Shown here in pieces: positions 62,601 through 64,000 of a DNA stretch of 64,000 nt (positions are counted from its first letter, which is position 1; the number at the start of each line of letters is the position of its first letter). A model generated the notes under the pieces. The model saw only the letters and a list, made by a program, of their open reading frames with translations, made no database searches and was not told the origin of the DNA. The DNA is from Rhodoferax sp. (GTDB lineage: Bacteria > Pseudomonadota > Gammaproteobacteria > Burkholderiales > Burkholderiaceae_C). The position numbers and the translations under genes were made by a program. The stretch is from positions 1 through 64,000 of the forward strand of contig NZ_JAURYQ010000013.1 in NCBI RefSeq assembly GCF_030653815.1, in the 5' to 3' direction.

Positions 62601-64000
62601 CGGGGTTCTCCGGGCGCACGCGCCGCGCCTGCACCCGGGTCAGCGTTTGCACCAGCGTGGTGGTGAGCGTTTGCATGGCAGTGACGGTCTCGGCACTGAT
62701 GCGCAAGGCCCGCAAGCGGATGCTGGTCAGGGTGGCGGACATCAGCGAAGCCCGTTTGACATTGGCCGCCAAGCGGTACTTGTCAACCACCGCGCGCAGG
62801 GTGGGGGCGCTGGGCGAGGCGGCGGTGGCAAAGCTCAGGCGGGCTTTGCTGTGCGGTGGGAGAACCAGCGTCACGGCGATGGCGCAGACCGGGTCGAGGC
62901 CGGTGTCCAGCGGCTGGGCCAGGTCGTCAGTAGCCTCGGGTGCCGGCGCGCAATCGGCCAGCAGCTGACTCGCGCCCTGGTTGCGCCCGCGCCAACGCTG
63001 GCGGTCGGTGGCCACGCGAACCCGCGTCAGGGGGACGTTGGCGTCGGTCAGGAAGTGGGCCATTTTCAGACCCTCCTCAGTGGGCAGGCGGGGCTTGCGT
63101 TCAAACCACAGCGCCTGGTGCGAGGCCAGCCATTGGGCGGTGACAAACAGGTTGGTGAAGGACGGATGCGCTTCGTCAGCCCGCGGGTCGGACAGCGTCA
63201 CATCAAAGGCCGACATGAGCTCCACTTCAAGCGTGCGATCACTCAGGTTGCTGAGCTCCACCTGCCTGAACTCGATGTCGTCCTCCGGGCTGATCCACAC
63301 CGTGGTGTGGGCCTGCAAAAAAGACCAATGGGCGTCAAAACACACCCGGTCGGCATGAAACACGCTCTGGTAGCGGGCGGCGGGGTCGGGCGCCGGGTGC
63401 TGGGTGGTGGAAAACGCTTGCGGCTGACCCGCCCAGCGCAGGTAGAAAAAGCTGCCATGCTCGTCGCGCAGCGCATCGTCACGCCAGCGGCTGATGCCGG
63501 TCTGGTCACAGCGGCTGTAGCCGGCGCCGTTGGCCCGCAGCAGCACGCTGTAGCGCCCATTCGACAAGACCTGGGTGGGCTCGACGGCGCTGTCGCCCGG
63601 CGCCAGGGTTCGTAGCAGGGCGGGCACGCGGCGGCGTTGCAAGGGCGTTTGCATGGCCAGGGGCAGGTCTTGCAACACCGGGATCTCGCGCGGCACCCGC
63701 TCGTGCAGCAAGGACGACACCGCTTGCACATGGGCATTGGCCATGCCCCAGCGCTGCGCGCAGCCTTGCAGCAGCACATTGGCCAGGGCCACGATGCTCA
63801 TGCCCTGGTGGTGTGCCATGAAGGTTTCCACCGCGGTAAAGGCCTCGCTGCCGGTGCGCCCGGCGGTCGAGTAGTCCAGCGCCTCGATGAAGCCATAACG
63901 GCCACGGGTTTGCAGCTTTTCCAGGATTTTGAAATTCTGGCTGGCGCAGTGCGGCGAGACCTGGGCTGCCAGTGCGGTGGCGTAGGGTGCTATCACCAGT
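59626..64000 (-). CDS. Cyclic beta-1,2-glucan synthase-type protein, C-terminal part (5' end outside window)
   Basis: The frame is open for at least 1457 codons and continues past the right edge. The visible start belongs to a glucoamylase-like domain ('ALDYSTAGRTGSEAFTAVET', 'FMAHHQGMSIVALANVLL'). A GH94-type carbohydrate-binding and phosphorylase module follows, with 'GSGDWNDGMNRVGIEG' (the Asp of GDWND is the expected catalytic acid), 'ENGGQYAHAGVWALM' and 'GGWSWYTGAAAWLHRAAIES'. Full-length NdvB/Cgs-type proteins are about 2800 aa, so this is the C-terminal half. They make periplasmic cyclic glucans used in osmotic adaptation and envelope function, and the C-terminal phosphorylase controls ring size. 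Confidence 0.9.
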   Translation of the reverse strand, partial: LVIAPYATALAAQVSPHCASQNFKILEKLQTRGRYGFIEALDYSTAGRTGSEAFTAVETFMAHHQGMSIVALANVLLQGCAQRWGMANAHVQAVSSLLHERVPREIPVLQDLPLAMQTPLQRRRVPALLRTLAPGDSAVEPTQVLSNGRYSVLLRANGAGYSRCDQTGISRWRDDALRDEHGSFFYLRWAGQPQAFSTTQHPAPDPAARYQSVFHADRVCFDAHWSFLQAHTTVWISPEDDIEFRQVELSNLSDRTLEVELMSAFDVTLSDPRADEAHPSFTNLFVTAQWLASHQALWFERKPRLPTEEGLKMAHFLTDANVPLTRVRVATDRQRWRGRNQGASQLLADCAPAPEATDDLAQPLDTGLDPVCAIAVTLVLPPHSKARLSFATAASPSAPTLRAVVDKYRLAANVKRASLMSATLTSIRLRALRISAETVTAMQTLTTTLVQTLTRVQARRVRPENPVDAVCDRRLLWRLGISGDRPILLVLAGAPQGLGLIRALAQALNLWSWSRLGCDLVVVNTEPTSYLMPLQHELAALRDRHRADCGASGDPSSAGFFLVQAHELSRAELSTLHSLARVLLHADGRPLAFHVQELNRLHEQHLQARHDTSTAALLLPRSAKRVSADTPSPGQFAANNGEFSFDVSASERPARPWINVLANPDFGAHISEAGGGYTWAVNSRLNQLTAWSNDPVGDPTSEWFLLQDRKTRALWPLTPSANSDAGLRFHVTHGQGVTRISHQREAIDISVSWCVDPHTRVKQVTVSLVNHGPRSRLLRLIGMVEWLMGANRSDRGTVRTAAFHQRLPAQQQKLTALLSTQREAMAGFGGGTAFFAMTHGADAPEDWTCDRRECFDARGRLVMPDYFGQHSGDGLDPCAALSTSVSLASGQTITHSFFLGYADTLEAARQLATLATQTTASQRLDQVRQHWQALLGSTTVKTPDPLLDAMVNHWLLYQTLACRLWAKAGFYQAGGATGFRDQLQDAMALAWAAPAMLRAQIVRCASRQFVPGDVQHWWHAPLGNGVRTHFSDDLLWLAHACVHYLKATGDTSLLDEPVAFLDGPEIPAGAEDAYYTPAISAQQASVFEHAARAIDRSLRLGAHGLPLMGSGDWNDGMNRVGIEGRGESVWLGWFLCRLVADFAPLARQRGEHERAARWQQAASGWQAALNGEAWDGEWFKRAYFDDGQALGSHHNPEAKIDLIAQAWSVLSHGAPLAKQQLAMAAVEAHLVDPDAGLIKLLDPPLTHAVPSAGYIQAYPPGIRENGGQYAHAGVWALMAQAELAKQMADADAGDTVYRYFTYLSPAHRANHPTRGPAYGIEPYVMAGDVYSQPPYVGRGGWSWYTGAAAWLHRAAIESMFGLQQGAQSLSFTPCLPSHWHQAELTLVREQRSMRFILVRASSADALQAAGVPGAQLLQVGEALHWPALTGATCFVVPLRQNTPASVQKNDDQSGSFS

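Overview
The window is GC-rich, densely coded chromosomal DNA from a betaproteobacterium, most likely family Comamonadaceae (Rhodoferax/Polaromonas-like). This is inferred from gene content and order: etfA next to an acyl-CoA dehydrogenase, grpE-dnaK-dnaJ, an SRP RNA beside dnaX-ybaB-recR, and gloB-methyltransferase-rnhA. The RND efflux, Mla and KaiBC-type genes look like those of that family. No prophage, insertion sequence, CRISPR array or tRNA was seen.

Region by region. 1-5.4 kb: the etfA 3' end, an acyl-CoA dehydrogenase, a GST-like protein, the tRNA hydroxylase trhO and a beta-CASP metallo-hydrolase. 5.4-9.5 kb: the grpE-dnaK-dnaJ chaperone operon on the minus strand with sigma-32-like promoters and a strong terminator. 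9.5-14.5 kb: an FKBP isomerase, an HxlR-type regulator, an outer-membrane barrel protein, a DUF2007 protein, the 4.5S RNA gene (not visible as a protein gene), dnaX, ybaB and recR. 14.5-18.1 kb: mltD, gloB, a methyltransferase and rnhA. 18.2-22.5 kb: an RND efflux adaptor and pump.

22.6-59.6 kb is an accessory block of about 37 kb devoted to signalling, envelope maintenance and stress. It holds small lipoproteins (DUF4398, glycine-zipper, BON, collagen-like), an OmpA-type protein and a three-gene hybrid kinase / CheB-CheR operon. A ferritin-like protein with the residue spacing of encapsulated ferritins follows. Next comes a KaiC-like ATPase, PAS-GGDEF, KaiB-like, GGDEF-EAL series with ATGA overlaps at the last two junctions. 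The rest is a flavodoxin-fold protein with a lone CheB, a LonB-like protease, a response regulator, a Crp/Fnr regulator, an Mla/MCE lipid-transport operon, an AsmA-phospholipase D pair and a YXWGXW-repeat protein.

The most striking feature is a 16-bp palindrome of the form TGTGCG-N4-CGCACA. It has the geometry of a CRP/FNR site with a changed fifth base, and it recurs in most of the (mostly divergent) promoter regions of this block. A Crp/Fnr-family regulator is encoded inside the block (49598-50314). I infer one dedicated envelope-stress/signalling regulon. A second notable feature is a KaiC-like gene cut down to its first ATPase domain and joined to the 3' remnant of a second kaiB gene. The window ends in the 3' half of a very large cyclic beta-1,2-glucan synthase-type gene on the minus strand.
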